64,000 nucleotides of DNA. Origin: Cribrihabitans_A neustonicus (lineage in GTDB: Bacteria; Pseudomonadota; Alphaproteobacteria; Rhodobacterales; Rhodobacteraceae). Location of the stretch: positions 806,001 to 870,000 of the forward strand of contig NZ_JBMERQ010000001.1 in NCBI RefSeq assembly GCF_048820895.1, given 5' to 3'. Positions 24,748 to 33,652 of this stretch are shown one piece after another. A program made the translations under genes and the position numbers. A model generated the notes under the pieces. It searched no databases and was not told the DNA's origin. It worked only from the letters and a program-made list of their open reading frames with translations. Each line of letters starts with the position of its first letter. Positions within the stretch are counted from its first letter, which is position 1.

Positions 24748-26061
24748 ATGAGGCCGCGTACTCAATATGCCAAGAGCGGCGACGTCCACATCGCCTATCA
24801 GACCTTCGGAAGCGGGCAGCGCAATCTTGTCCTGGTGCCCGGTTTTATCTCGCAGATCGAAACCTATTGGGACGAACCCAGCTTCGCCCGCTGGCTGGAG
24901 CGGCTCGGCCAGTTTGCCCGCGTGGCGGTGTTCGACAAACGCGGCACCGGGCTGTCGGACCGCGGGGTGGCAACCCCGGATATGGACAAGCGGATGGACG
25001 ACATCCGCGCGGTGATGGACGCCGCCGGCTTTGGCACAGCCTCGATCCTGGGCATTTCTGAAGGCGGATCGCTCGCCGCGGTGTTTGCCGCTTACCACCC
25101 TCAGCGCTGCGAGCACCTGATCCTCTACGGAGCCTTTGCCAGCTTCACGTCCTGGTTCCCCGACGAGAAGGCCCTGCAGCAGCTGTTCGACTATGCCGAA
25201 ACCGCCTGGGGCACTGGCACCAGCCTGCCGCTGTTCTGCCCCTCGACGGCAGGTGATCTGCAAATCCAGGAGTGGTGGGGCAAGTACGAGCGCACCGGCG
25301 CCTCCCCGCGCGACGTGATCGAGATCATGAAGGTGAACAGCCAGATCGACATCACCGGCATCCTGCCTTCGATCAAGGCCCCGGCATTGGTGCTGCACAA
25401 GACCGCCGACGCGCTGATCGACATCGGCGGCGGGCGCACCCTGGCCGCGCATATCCCCAACGCAAGGCTGATCGAACTGCCCGGGGTCGATCATTTCGCC
25501 TTCCTCGGCGCCGAGGCCGGGCAGATCGCTGCCGCCATCGAGGAGTTCGTGACCGGGTGCAAGCCGCAGCCGGTGGTGGACCGGGTGCTGGCCGCCATCG
25601 TGTTCACCGACATCGCGGGATCAACCGCCCGCGCCGAAGCCATGGGCGACAGCGCCTGGCGCAGTCTGAAGGATGCTCATGACAACCGGGTTCGGGAGGA
25701 GCTGCAAATCTTCAACGGGCGGGAAATCAAATCGCTGGGCGACGGGTTTCTCGCCACCTTTGACGGCCCGGGCCGGGCGATCCAATGCGCAAGCGCCATC
25801 CGCGACGCCATCGCCCGGCTCGGGCTCGACATCCGGGTGTCGGTTCATACCGGAGAGGTGGAGATTACCGAGGACGACGTGCGCGGGCTGGCCGTCCACA
25901 TCGCCTCCAGGATCGCAGAGCTGGCCCAGCCGGGCGAGATCGTCGTTTCGCGCACGGTCAAGGACCTGGTGGCCGGGTCCGGCTTCGATTTCGAGTTCCT
26001 CGGCGAGCATGAGCTGAAAGGGCTTCCCGACAGGTGGAAGATCTACAGGACCGCTGCCTGA
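24748..26061 (+). CDS. Alpha/beta-hydrolase fused to a class III adenylate cyclase domain
   Basis: A 437-residue fusion. Residues 1-270 are an alpha/beta hydrolase: VLVPGF, FDKRGTGLSDR, the nucleophile Ser104 in GISEGGS and His249 in GVDHF. Residues 278-437 are a class III cyclase with metal ligands Asp288 (VFTDIAGST) and Asp332 (SLGDGF), and Lys328 for adenine. The usual transition-state Asn is His384 (LAVHIASRI), while Arg388 is kept. The hydrolase part could sense a ligand and tune cAMP synthesis. It follows the liv operon terminator and is probably transcribed alone. Product and ligand are inferred. Confidence 0.9.
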   Translation: MRPRTQYAKSGDVHIAYQTFGSGQRNLVLVPGFISQIETYWDEPSFARWLERLGQFARVAVFDKRGTGLSDRGVATPDMDKRMDDIRAVMDAAGFGTASILGISEGGSLAAVFAAYHPQRCEHLILYGAFASFTSWFPDEKALQQLFDYAETAWGTGTSLPLFCPSTAGDLQIQEWWGKYERTGASPRDVIEIMKVNSQIDITGILPSIKAPALVLHKTADALIDIGGGRTLAAHIPNARLIELPGVDHFAFLGAEAGQIAAAIEEFVTGCKPQPVVDRVLAAIVFTDIAGSTARAEAMGDSAWRSLKDAHDNRVREELQIFNGREIKSLGDGFLATFDGPGRAIQCASAIRDAIARLGLDIRVSVHTGEVEITEDDVRGLAVHIASRIAELAQPGEIVVSRTVKDLVAGSGFDFEFLGEHELKGLPDRWKIYRTAA

Positions 26062-26070
26062 CCCTTCAGC

Positions 26071-27579
26071 CTAGCTCCCCTCTGCGAGCCTTTTTCTCAG
26101 CTCGGTCTTCAGCACCTTGCCGTAATTGTTCTTGGGCAGCTCCGCGACGCGGATGTAGGCGCGCGGCCGTTTGAATCGGGCGATCTCGTCCTGGCAGAGC
26201 GCATCAAGTTCGCCCTCCGCCGCCTCGCCAACGATGAAGGCCACCACCTCCTCGCCCCAGTCGGCATGGGGGCGCCCCACCACGGCGGCCTCGCGCACGC
26301 CCGCATGCTGCAACAGAACCTCCTCCACCTCGCGCGGGTAGACGTTGGAGGCGCCCGAGATGATCATGTCCTTGGAGCGGTCGCGCAGCGTCAGGTAGCC
26401 CTCTGCGTCCAGCACCCCCATGTCGCCGGTCATCAGCCAGCCATTCACCAGCGTCTTCGCCGTGGCGTCCGGATTGTTCCAGTAGCCCGGCATCACCAGA
26501 TCGCCGCGCACCATGATCTCGCCGTGGCTGCCCGCGGGCAGGATCTCCCCTTCCGGCGTGCCGATCTTCACCTCCACCGGCGCCTGTGCCCGGCCCACGC
26601 CCGCCAGCCGCTCCCGCCAGCGCGGATGCGTTCGGTCGGCGACCTCCCCGCGCTTCAGGGCAGTGATCCCCATCGGGCACTCCCCCTGGCCATAGACCTG
26701 GGCAAAGACCGGTCCGAACTGCTCCACCGCCTCAATGATGTCGGCCAGATACATCGGCCCGCCCGCGTAGACGACGCAGCGCAGCCCCTCGCCGCGGTAG
26801 CCCGCCGCCTTCGCCGCCGCCGTCATCCGCGTGACCATCGTGGGGGCGGCAAACATGTGCATGCGGCCGTGATGCGCCGCGAGGTCGAATATCTCGGCCT
26901 CGTCAAAGCCGCCGGAGACCGGGCAGACATGCCCCGCCCCCGCCAGCACATGCTGCAGCGCATAGATACCCGCGCCATGGCTCATCGGCGCGGCGTAGAG
27001 CGTGCGGTCCTCGTGGGAGACACTCTCCACCTCGCTGAAATAGGCGAGTGCCATGGTGGACAGCATCCGGTGCGTCATCATCACCCCCTTGGGCCGCCCG
27101 GTGGTGCCCGACGTGTAGAAAAGCCAAGCCAGATCACCGGGCCCGCGCGCCGCGGGCTCCGCCACCGGCGGCGCGGCAAGCGCGGCGGTGAACGCCTCCC
27201 CGGTGATGTCGACGCAGCGGGCCGCAGCCTCCGCGGCCGCCACCGCCTCGGTCAGCCCGGGCGAGGTGAAGACAAGCCCCGCGCCGGAATCGCCAAGGAT
27301 GTACTCCGCTTCCTTTCCGTGCAGCTTCGCGTTGATCGGCACCGCCGCCGCGCCCGCGTACCAGATGCCGTAGAAGGCGATCAGGTATTCCGGGCAGTTT
27401 TTCATGAAGATGCCAACCCGGTCGCCCGGCTCAACACCCTGCGCCCCGAGCCAGCCCGCCACCCGCGCCGCCTGCTCGTGAAAGCGTGCGTAGTCGGCGA
27501 TCTGCTCGCGGCCGAGGAACAGCGCGGGCCGCGACGGATACGCTGCTGCCTGCCGGGCCAGCCAATGGGCGATGTTCAT
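26071..27579 (-). CDS. Acyl-CoA synthetase / long- or medium-chain acid-CoA ligase (AMP-forming)
   Basis: A 502-residue ANL-family ligase. The AMP motif is FYTSGTTGRPKGVMMTH, followed by QVYGQGECPMGIT, the adenylate-binding TGDMGVLDAEGYLTLRDRSK, and the C-terminal catalytic Lys in KNNYGKVLKTELRKRL. Its start overlaps the thiolase stop (ATGA). The pair would activate a carboxylic acid and process its CoA thioester. The substrate is not evident. The nearby ABC operon and acyl-type regulator may serve the same compound. Confidence 0.92.
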   Translation of the reverse strand: MNIAHWLARQAAAYPSRPALFLGREQIADYARFHEQAARVAGWLGAQGVEPGDRVGIFMKNCPEYLIAFYGIWYAGAAAVPINAKLHGKEAEYILGDSGAGLVFTSPGLTEAVAAAEAAARCVDITGEAFTAALAAPPVAEPAARGPGDLAWLFYTSGTTGRPKGVMMTHRMLSTMALAYFSEVESVSHEDRTLYAAPMSHGAGIYALQHVLAGAGHVCPVSGGFDEAEIFDLAAHHGRMHMFAAPTMVTRMTAAAKAAGYRGEGLRCVVYAGGPMYLADIIEAVEQFGPVFAQVYGQGECPMGITALKRGEVADRTHPRWRERLAGVGRAQAPVEVKIGTPEGEILPAGSHGEIMVRGDLVMPGYWNNPDATAKTLVNGWLMTGDMGVLDAEGYLTLRDRSKDMIISGASNVYPREVEEVLLQHAGVREAAVVGRPHADWGEEVVAFIVGEAAEGELDALCQDEIARFKRPRAYIRVAELPKNNYGKVLKTELRKRLAEGS

Positions 27580-28736
27580 GCCTTCACCCCTTCCAGCACC
27601 GAGGCATAGCTCGCCACGCCCGAGCCGCCCATGTTGAACACCAGCCCCAGTTCGGCGCCGGGATGCTGCATGTCGCCCGCCTGCCACAGCACCTGCCGGG
27701 CCACCATCACATGCATCGACACGCCGGTGGCGCCCACGGGATGGCCCTTGGCCTTGAGCCCGCCGGAAAGGTTCACCGGCAGCCGCCCGCCGGGATGCAC
27801 CGTGCCGTCCTCCAAGAGCGCCGCCGCGTGGCCGCGATCGGCCAGCCCCATCGCCTCATAGATCATCAGCTCGGCAATGGTGAAACAATCGTGCACCTCC
27901 GCCACATCGATGTCGGCAACACGGACCCCCGCGGCCTCATACGCGCCGCGGATCGCGCGCGCCGGGCCCTCGAAGGCCAGCAGGTCCCGCTGCGACATCG
28001 GCAGAAGGTCATTGACCTGCATCACCCCGCGCAGACGCACCGCTTTCTGCACCTCACGCAGCCGCTTCTCCGACACCAGCACCAGCGCCGCCGCCCCGTC
28101 GGAGACCAGCGAGCAGTCGGTCACCTTCAACGGCGCGGCAATCACCGGGTTGCGCTCGGACGATTCAAGGCAGAACTCCAAGTCCAGCGGCTTCTGCATC
28201 TGCGCCAGCGGGTTCTTCATCGCATTGGCGTGGTTCTTCACCGCGATCTGCGCCAATGCCCGGGACTGGCCGCCATAAGCGGCGTAATAGGCCTCCGCGA
28301 ATTGCGCAAACACGCCCGGGAAGGACATCCCCGCCTCCTCGCGCTGGTAGGAGGCATGGCCAAGCGAGGCTGTCACTTCAGCCCCCGGCAGATGGGTCAT
28401 CTTCTCAACCCCGATCACCAGCGCCACCTCGCATTCACCCGCAAGGATCGCCTGCCGCGCCGCAAACACCGCAGCCGCACCCGAGGCGCAGGCGTTCTCC
28501 AGCCGGTTTGCGGGCTTGAAGCGCAGGGCCGGATCAATCGCCAGCGCCAGCGAGGAGGCAAAGCCGTCACTCACCATGCCCGCATTGAAGTGGCCGAGCC
28601 AGATGCCGTCCACCGCATCCGCGCCCAGCCCTGCGTCCGCGAGCGCCTCCTGCCCTGCCGAAACCACGAGATCCTGCAGATCCATCTCCGGGAGCTTACC
28701 GAATTTCGTATGCCCCCAACCGGCCATATACACCAT
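27576..28736 (-). CDS. Thiolase family protein (SCP2-like acetyl-CoA acetyltransferase)
   Basis: A 386-residue thiolase. The nucleophile Cys83 lies in LENACASGAAAVFAA, the C-terminal His in GLKAKGHPVGATG, and the terminal loop is FNMGGSGVASYA. The last matches SCP-x type thiolases rather than classical FadA, which has a second Cys there. GGGAGGA precedes the ATG. It is the first gene of the operon with the CoA ligase and divergent from the PAS-LuxR regulator. It could cleave or condense acyl-CoA. Confidence 0.92.
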   Translation of the reverse strand: MVYMAGWGHTKFGKLPEMDLQDLVVSAGQEALADAGLGADAVDGIWLGHFNAGMVSDGFASSLALAIDPALRFKPANRLENACASGAAAVFAARQAILAGECEVALVIGVEKMTHLPGAEVTASLGHASYQREEAGMSFPGVFAQFAEAYYAAYGGQSRALAQIAVKNHANAMKNPLAQMQKPLDLEFCLESSERNPVIAAPLKVTDCSLVSDGAAALVLVSEKRLREVQKAVRLRGVMQVNDLLPMSQRDLLAFEGPARAIRGAYEAAGVRVADIDVAEVHDCFTIAELMIYEAMGLADRGHAAALLEDGTVHPGGRLPVNLSGGLKAKGHPVGATGVSMHVMVARQVLWQAGDMQHPGAELGLVFNMGGSGVASYASVLEGVKA

Positions 28737-28822
28737 GTTGTCCTCCCATGTTCCTCGGGTTGCAGCTTGCCCCGCGCGCATACCCTCTTCAATTCCGCAA
28801 AAATACGCGGTTTAAGACTGCC

Positions 28823-29359
28823 ATGACCGACATTGCCTTCGACCACGCCCCGGTGGGGCTTGCCGTGCTGGAACGCCGCGTGATCACGCGCTGCAATATT
28901 CAGTTTGCCGCCACCTTCGGCGGCACGCCCGCCGATTACGAAGGCATGCTGATCGCAGGCCTCTACCCCACGCCCGAGGAATTCCGCCGCATCGGCGCGC
29001 TTCTGCAGAAGAAGGAACACGAGACCGGCTACTACAACGACGAGCGCATCATGCGCCGCCGCTCCGGCGCGCTGTTCTGGTGCCGGGTGCGGGGCCGCTC
29101 GATCTCGCCCGAAGACCCGTTCCGAACTGGCGTCTGGTCCTTTGCCGACATCTCGGACGACCGCCCCGTGGTGCGCCTCACCCCGCGGGAGCGCGAGGTG
29201 GCGATCCTCACCTGCAAGGGGCTTTCGGCCAAGGAGATCGGTGCCAGGCTGGACCTGTCCTACCGCACCGTGGAAACCCACCGGGCGCGCCTGCTGCAGA
29301 AGTTCGGCGCCCGCAAGCTGCCGGAACTGGTGGCAAAACTGACCGGTATGCCGCTCTGA
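28823..29359 (+). CDS. PAS domain LuxR-family transcriptional regulator
   Basis: A 178-residue protein. The PAS domain covers residues 1-110 (FDHAPVGLAVLERRVITRCN and the RRSGALFWCRVRGRS core). The LuxR HTH is at about 118-172 (LTPREREVAILTCKGLSAKE, then GARLDLSYRTVETHRARLLQ). There is no receiver, so the PAS domain probably binds a small ligand or cofactor. It is divergent from the thiolase/CoA-ligase operon with an 86-bp gap, a typical local-regulator position. Confidence 0.88.
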   Translation: MTDIAFDHAPVGLAVLERRVITRCNIQFAATFGGTPADYEGMLIAGLYPTPEEFRRIGALLQKKEHETGYYNDERIMRRRSGALFWCRVRGRSISPEDPFRTGVWSFADISDDRPVVRLTPREREVAILTCKGLSAKEIGARLDLSYRTVETHRARLLQKFGARKLPELVAKLTGMPL

Positions 29360-29526
29360 TCCCCCGCATCCCCGGCCGCATTGCGAATCCGCGCGCAAAT
29401 CCCCATGTTACGCGTCAGTTCGAGAGCGCTTTCCTTGCGGAACTCCTTGCCCTATAAGCGCGCTAATTTCCCGCCCGCCGGTCAATCCAGGCCGCGGCGG
29501 GCCTGTCGGAACCGGCTGAGGACAAT

Positions 29527-30027
29527 ATGACAAACAAATCTCACGAAGCTGACGTGGCATTCATTCAGGCGCTGGCCGAGCTGCTGCGCGAAAACGAGCT
29601 GACCGAATTGCAGGTCAAACGCGAATACGGCGAAGACGACAGCCTGAACGTGCGCGTCTCCCGCCAGACCGCGATGGCCGCCGCGCCGATGCAGATGCAG
29701 GTGCCCGCCGCTGCGCCCGCGGCCCCCGCCGCTGCCCCTGCCGCCGCAGCCGCCCCGGCCGCTGCCGCCGCCGCCGAGGACCCGGCCAGCCACCCCGGCG
29801 CCGTGACCTCGCCGATGGTCGGCACCGTCTACCTGCAGGCCGAACCGGGCGCGCCCGCCTTCATCAAGGTCGGCCAGCAGGTCGCCGAAGGCGACACCCT
29901 GCTGATCGTCGAGGCGATGAAGACCATGAACCACATCCCGGCGCCCAAGGCAGGCACCGTGAAGCGCATCCTGGTCGAAGACGGCGCCGCCGTGGAATTC
30001 GGGTCGCCCCTGGTCATCGTCGAGTAA
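29527..30027 (+). CDS. accB: Biotin carboxyl carrier protein of acetyl-CoA carboxylase
   Basis: A 166-residue carrier with an N-terminal helical part, an Ala/Pro hinge (about 50-85) and a biotinyl domain. The biotin Lys132 sits in the canonical EAMKTMN motif. GAGGACA precedes the ATG. It is 9 bp upstream of accC in the normal accBC order. It carries the carboxyl group in the first step of fatty acid synthesis. Confidence 0.97.
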   Translation: MTNKSHEADVAFIQALAELLRENELTELQVKREYGEDDSLNVRVSRQTAMAAAPMQMQVPAAAPAAPAAAPAAAAAPAAAAAAEDPASHPGAVTSPMVGTVYLQAEPGAPAFIKVGQQVAEGDTLLIVEAMKTMNHIPAPKAGTVKRILVEDGAAVEFGSPLVIVE

Positions 30028-30036
30028 GGGCGGGCC

Positions 30037-31380
30037 ATGTTTGACAAGATCCTGATTGCCAACCGCGGCGAGATCGCCCTGCGCGTGATCCGTGCCTGCC
30101 GCGAAATGGGCATCAAATCGGTGGCGGTGCATTCGACCGCCGATGCCGACGCGATGCACGTGCGCATGGCCGATGAATCGGTCTGCATCGGCCCGCCCGC
30201 AGGCGCCCAGAGTTACCTGTCGGTGCCGGCCGTGATCTCGGCCTGCGAGATCACCGGCGCCCAGGCGATCCACCCGGGCTACGGCTTCCTGTCGGAAAAC
30301 GCCAATTTCGTGCAGATCATCGAGGACCACGGGCTGACCTTCATCGGCCCCTCGGCCGAGCATATCCGCATCATGGGCGACAAGATCACTGCCAAGGAAA
30401 CCGCCAAGAAGCTCGGCATCCCGGTGGTGCCGGGCTCCGAGGGCGGCGTCCCCGATCTCGCGGCGGCCAAGAAATCCGCGAAGGAAATGGGCTACCCGGT
30501 GATCATCAAGGCCACCGCCGGCGGCGGCGGCCGCGGCATGAAGGTCGCCAAGGACGAGAAGGAGCTGGAGAAAGCCTTCTCCACCGCGCGGTCCGAGGCC
30601 AAGGCCGCCTTCGGCAACGACGAAGTCTACATGGAGAAATACCTCCAGAAGCCGCGCCACATCGAGATCCAGGTCTTCGGCGACGGCAAGGGCACCGGCG
30701 TGCACCTGGCCGAGCGCGACTGCTCGCTGCAGCGCCGCCACCAGAAGGTCTTCGAGGAAGCCCCCGGCCCCAGCATCTCCCCCGAGGAGCGCGCCCGCAT
30801 TGGCAAGATCTGCGCCGACGCGGTGGGTGAGATGGGCTACTCCGGCGCCGGCACCATCGAGTTCCTTTACGAGGACGGCGAGTTCTATTTCATCGAGATG
30901 AACACCCGCCTGCAGGTCGAGCACCCGGTGACCGAGTCGATCTTCGGTGTCGATCTGGTGCGCGAGCAGATCCGGGTCGCCGAGGGCCTGCCGATGTCCT
31001 TCACCCAGGACGATCTGGAGATCAACGGCCACGCGATCGAGGTCCGCATCAACGCCGAGAAGCTGCCGAACTTCGCCCCTTGCCCGGGCAAGATCACTGC
31101 GTTCCACGCGCCCGGCGGGCTTGGGGTGCGGATGGACTCGGCGCTCTATGACGGCTACTCGATCCCGCCCTACTACGACTCGCTGATCGGCAAGCTGATC
31201 GTGCACGGCCGCGACCGGAAAGAGGCGCTCGCCCGCCTGCACCGGGCCCTGGGCGAACTGATCGTGGATGGCGTCGACACCACAGTGCCCCTGTTCCATG
31301 CGCTCCTGCAGGAAGAAGATATCCACACCGGCAATTACAACATCCACTGGCTGGAACGCTGGCTGGAAGAGAACCTGTAG
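30037..31380 (+). CDS. accC: Biotin carboxylase subunit of acetyl-CoA carboxylase
   Basis: A 447-residue ATP-grasp enzyme of the normal AccC length. Features: FDKILIANRGEIALRVIRAC, AIHPGYGFLSENANF, the Gly-rich ATP loop KATAGGGGRGMKVA, HIEIQVFGDGKG, CSLQRRHQKV, and the active site MNTRLQVEHPVTE. It carboxylates the biotin on AccB. It is followed by a good terminator and then aat. Confidence 0.97.
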   Translation: MFDKILIANRGEIALRVIRACREMGIKSVAVHSTADADAMHVRMADESVCIGPPAGAQSYLSVPAVISACEITGAQAIHPGYGFLSENANFVQIIEDHGLTFIGPSAEHIRIMGDKITAKETAKKLGIPVVPGSEGGVPDLAAAKKSAKEMGYPVIIKATAGGGGRGMKVAKDEKELEKAFSTARSEAKAAFGNDEVYMEKYLQKPRHIEIQVFGDGKGTGVHLAERDCSLQRRHQKVFEEAPGPSISPEERARIGKICADAVGEMGYSGAGTIEFLYEDGEFYFIEMNTRLQVEHPVTESIFGVDLVREQIRVAEGLPMSFTQDDLEINGHAIEVRINAEKLPNFAPCPGKITAFHAPGGLGVRMDSALYDGYSIPPYYDSLIGKLIVHGRDRKEALARLHRALGELIVDGVDTTVPLFHALLQEEDIHTGNYNIHWLERWLEENL

Positions 31381-31389
31381 AGCCTTGTC

Positions 31390-31430
31390 CGGGGCGCGCG
31401 CCAGACGGCCCGCGCCCCGTTCCCTTTTTC
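31390..31430 (+). terminator. Terminator of accBC
   Basis: CGGGGCGCG and CGCGCCCCG form a 9-bp stem around a 12-nt loop, followed by TTCCCTTTTTC. Confidence 0.75.
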
Positions 31431-31469
31431 TCCGCCCCGCGCGGCAATTCCCCTATACTGGGCTGCACC

Positions 31470-32102
31470 ATGAGCCTCACCGCCGACTTGCTGCTGCACG
31501 CCTATGCCTCCGGTGTCTTCCCGATGGCGGAGCACCGCGACGATCCGGAGGTGTTCTGGGTCGACCCCAAACGCCGCGGCATCCTGCCGCTCGATGGCTT
31601 CCGCATCTCCCGCTCGCTGGCCAAACGCATCCGCAACGGCGGCTTTTCCGTGACCGTGAACAGCGATTTCGCAGGCGTGGTCGATGGCTGCGCCGACCGG
31701 GCGGAAACCTGGATCAGCGCCGAAATCCGCGACCGCTACCTTGAGCTGCACGCGATGGGCCATGCCCATTCGCTGGAGCTCTGGCATCAGGGGGAGCTGG
31801 CCGGAGGGGTCTATGGGGTTTCGCTCGGCGCGGCCTTCTTCGGCGAGAGCATGTTCTCCCGCCGCCGCGACGCCTCAAAAGTGGCGCTGGCCTATCTGAC
31901 GGACCGGCTGAAGCAGGCGGGTTTCCTGCTCTGCGACACGCAGTTCCTCACCGCGCATCTGGCCTCGCTTGGCGGGGTGGAAATCAGCCGCGCCCGCTAC
32001 CGCGCGCTCCTGCGGGAAGCGATTCAGCAGGACGCCGATTTCCTGGAACCAGCGATCCCCGCGCCTCAGCTGCTCTTGCAGCGGATGACCCAGACGTCAT
32101 AG
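31470..32102 (+). CDS. aat: Leucyl/phenylalanyl-tRNA-protein transferase
   Basis: A 210-residue GNAT-like transferase of the N-end rule pathway. It starts DLLLHAYASGVFPMAEHRDD and shows VFWVDPKRRGILPLDGF, HSLELWHQGELAGGVYGVSL and GAAFFGESMFSRRRDASKVA, all family hallmarks. It would add Leu or Phe to proteins with basic N-termini for ClpS/ClpA degradation. The last 37 bp overlap the 3' end of the opposite DUF2155 gene. Confidence 0.96.
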   Translation: MSLTADLLLHAYASGVFPMAEHRDDPEVFWVDPKRRGILPLDGFRISRSLAKRIRNGGFSVTVNSDFAGVVDGCADRAETWISAEIRDRYLELHAMGHAHSLELWHQGELAGGVYGVSLGAAFFGESMFSRRRDASKVALAYLTDRLKQAGFLLCDTQFLTAHLASLGGVEISRARYRALLREAIQQDADFLEPAIPAPQLLLQRMTQTS

Positions 32103-32461
32103 CGGTTGTGATCCAGCGCATTGAGCGCCGGGCTCGAGGCGATCATCCAGCCCTCGAAATGCACCTCGCCATCGCCCTGGCCGCGCACGGTGAGAAAGGC
32201 ATAGGCATCGCCCGTCGGGTTCTCCGCAGGGTAGCGGCACTCCCGGACCTGGACCTCCAGCCCGAACATCTCCGCCCCGCTGCCGGCCGGCACTTCGGTG
32301 TCGATGGTACGGCCGTTCACCTTGTCGAGCGCCCGGAGCACCGCCGCGCTGCCCTGCGCCGCGCGGCTCGGCCCGGCCTGTTCCGGCGCATCCTGCTCCT
32401 GCGCGCCGCCCGGCAGCGCCAGGCAGGCCAGCGCCATTGCCGCTGCCGCCGCGCGCCTCAC
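32066..32461 (-). CDS. DUF2155 exported protein
   Basis: A 131-residue protein with a signal peptide (MRRAAAAAMALACLALPGGA) and the DUF2155 core: DKVNGRTIDTEVPAGSGAEM, VQVRECRYPAENPTGDAYAF and a C-terminal HFEGWMIASSPALNALDHNR. The family is common in alphaproteobacteria and its function is unknown. Its ATG overlaps the mlaD stop (ATGA), which ties it to lipid transport by context. Two Cys residues may form a disulfide. Confidence 0.88.
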   Translation of the reverse strand: MRRAAAAAMALACLALPGGAQEQDAPEQAGPSRAAQGSAAVLRALDKVNGRTIDTEVPAGSGAEMFGLEVQVRECRYPAENPTGDAYAFLTVRGQGDGEVHFEGWMIASSPALNALDHNRYDVWVIRCKSS

Positions 32462-32913
32462 GAGTCGCCCTCGCCGCCGCCGGCCACGAATTTCACCAGC
32501 AGCGAAATCAGGCTGACCGCGCCCTGAGTGTCGACGATCTCATCCCCCGGCTCCAGCGCAAAGGGAGAGCCGCCCGGCATGATCTCGACGAAGTTGCCGC
32601 CCAGAAGCCCCTCGGAGGAGATCACCACCGCGCTGTCATCGGGAATTTCGATCCCGTCCTTCACGGTAAAGCTCGTATCGGCGCGGAAGGTCTCGGGGTT
32701 CAGTTCAACGCCGGTCACGGTGCCGATCTTCACGCCTGCCAGCCGCACGTCGGTGCCGACGCCGACACCTTCGAGCGAGCGGAATGAGGCCGACAGCGGG
32801 TAGCTCTCACCGCCGCTGGACAGGCCCGAAGCCTGGCCTGCGTATATTGCAAAGGCCGCCGCGGCAGCCAGCACCGCCGCTCCGGCGATCACTTCGGTGG
32901 GATTGTAGGACAT
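32458..32913 (-). CDS. mlaD: MlaD-family outer-membrane lipid asymmetry protein
   Basis: A 151-residue protein with one N-terminal membrane anchor (VIAGAAVLAAAAAFAIYAGQ) and an MCE domain (YPLSASFRSLEGVGVGTDVR, LAGVKIGTVTGVELNPETF, SSEGLLGGNFVEIMPGGS). It is of MlaD length with a short C-terminal helix. MlaD hexamers pass phospholipids between the MlaFEB transporter and the periplasm. The other mla genes are not in the window. Confidence 0.92.
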   Translation of the reverse strand: MSYNPTEVIAGAAVLAAAAAFAIYAGQASGLSSGGESYPLSASFRSLEGVGVGTDVRLAGVKIGTVTGVELNPETFRADTSFTVKDGIEIPDDSAVVISSEGLLGGNFVEIMPGGSPFALEPGDEIVDTQGAVSLISLLVKFVAGGGEGDS

Positions 32914-32999
32914 GGACCTCGGCCTTTTGGCTGATACGGTTTACGCGGGCAGGTCTGCCCGGCACGGATTACCTGCACTTGGGGGGACGCGGTGCGCGC

Positions 33000-33386
33000 T
33001 TACTCAGGCACCCAGGCTTCGTAGTCGCGCCGCTCCGGCGGCTCGCCGCCCGCGCGGATCGAGCCGTCCGGCGCATAGGCCAGCATGGTGCCGGTCAGGT
33101 TCTCCTGATGCGGCTTTTCCCAAGCCTTGTGCTTCAGCGGCTTTTCGGTCGGCAGCTCGTCATAGGTGCGGTGCAGCCAGCCATGCCAGTCCGGGCTCAC
33201 CCGCGAGGCCTCGGCCTCGCCGTTGTAGATCACCCAGCGGCGGCTGTCGTCGTCGGTGCGGTAGAAGATGTTGCCCTGATCATCCTCGCCCACCTTGACC
33301 CCCTTGCGGGCAGTGAAGAGGGCAGTGTTCAGCGTGGAGCCGTTCCACCAGGTCACAGCGCGCAGAAGTGTGTTCAGGATTCCCAT
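33000..33386 (-). CDS. NADH:ubiquinone oxidoreductase 17.2 kDa subunit (NDUFA12 family)
   Basis: A 128-residue protein matching NDUFA12: ALFTARKGVKVGEDDQGNIF, RRWVIYNGEAEASRVSPDWH, GWLHRTYDELPTEKPL and a terminal YEAWVPE. It is an accessory subunit of complex I in alphaproteobacteria and mitochondria. The ATG at 33386 is chosen as the start of the conserved region. It is encoded apart from a nuo operon, as is usual. Confidence 0.94.
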   Translation of the reverse strand: MGILNTLLRAVTWWNGSTLNTALFTARKGVKVGEDDQGNIFYRTDDDSRRWVIYNGEAEASRVSPDWHGWLHRTYDELPTEKPLKHKAWEKPHQENLTGTMLAYAPDGSIRAGGEPPERRDYEAWVPE

Positions 33387-33400
33387 GGGTGCCTCCGCAA

Positions 33401-33652
33401 TTACAGCCCCTGATATGGCGCAATTTCCACCCAAGGTCCAGTGGCTTGCACCCAGCGGGGCACGCCTGCGGCAAACGCATGATCCGGCGCCTGCGCCAGG
33501 TTTTGCAGATGGCGCCGGAACCGCCTTGCAAATGGCCTCAGCGCCACGCCGCCCGGCAAGCCGGCCTCCTGCCACTTGGCATCCAGAGCCGCGGCCCGGT
33601 CCGGATTGCGCAGCGCCAGCACAGCCGCAGCGGTGCCGGCGCCGATGCTCAT
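33401..33652 (-). CDS. Small hypothetical protein coupled to RidA
   Basis: An 83-residue protein, MSIGAGTAAAVLALRNPDRA at the start, rich in Ala and Arg (ALRPFARRFRRHLQNLAQAP). The ATG overlaps the RidA stop (ATGA) and it ends 15 bp before the NDUFA12 gene. This position supports translation. No domain is recognised. Confidence 0.6.
   Translation of the reverse strand: MSIGAGTAAAVLALRNPDRAAALDAKWQEAGLPGGVALRPFARRFRRHLQNLAQAPDHAFAAGVPRWVQATGPWVEIAPYQGL

Noticed and set aside
29482..31347. A 621-codon minus-strand frame over accB and accC
   Set aside because: It lies opposite two certain genes and its residues are a reverse-frame shadow rich in Gly/His/Arg/Ala/Val.
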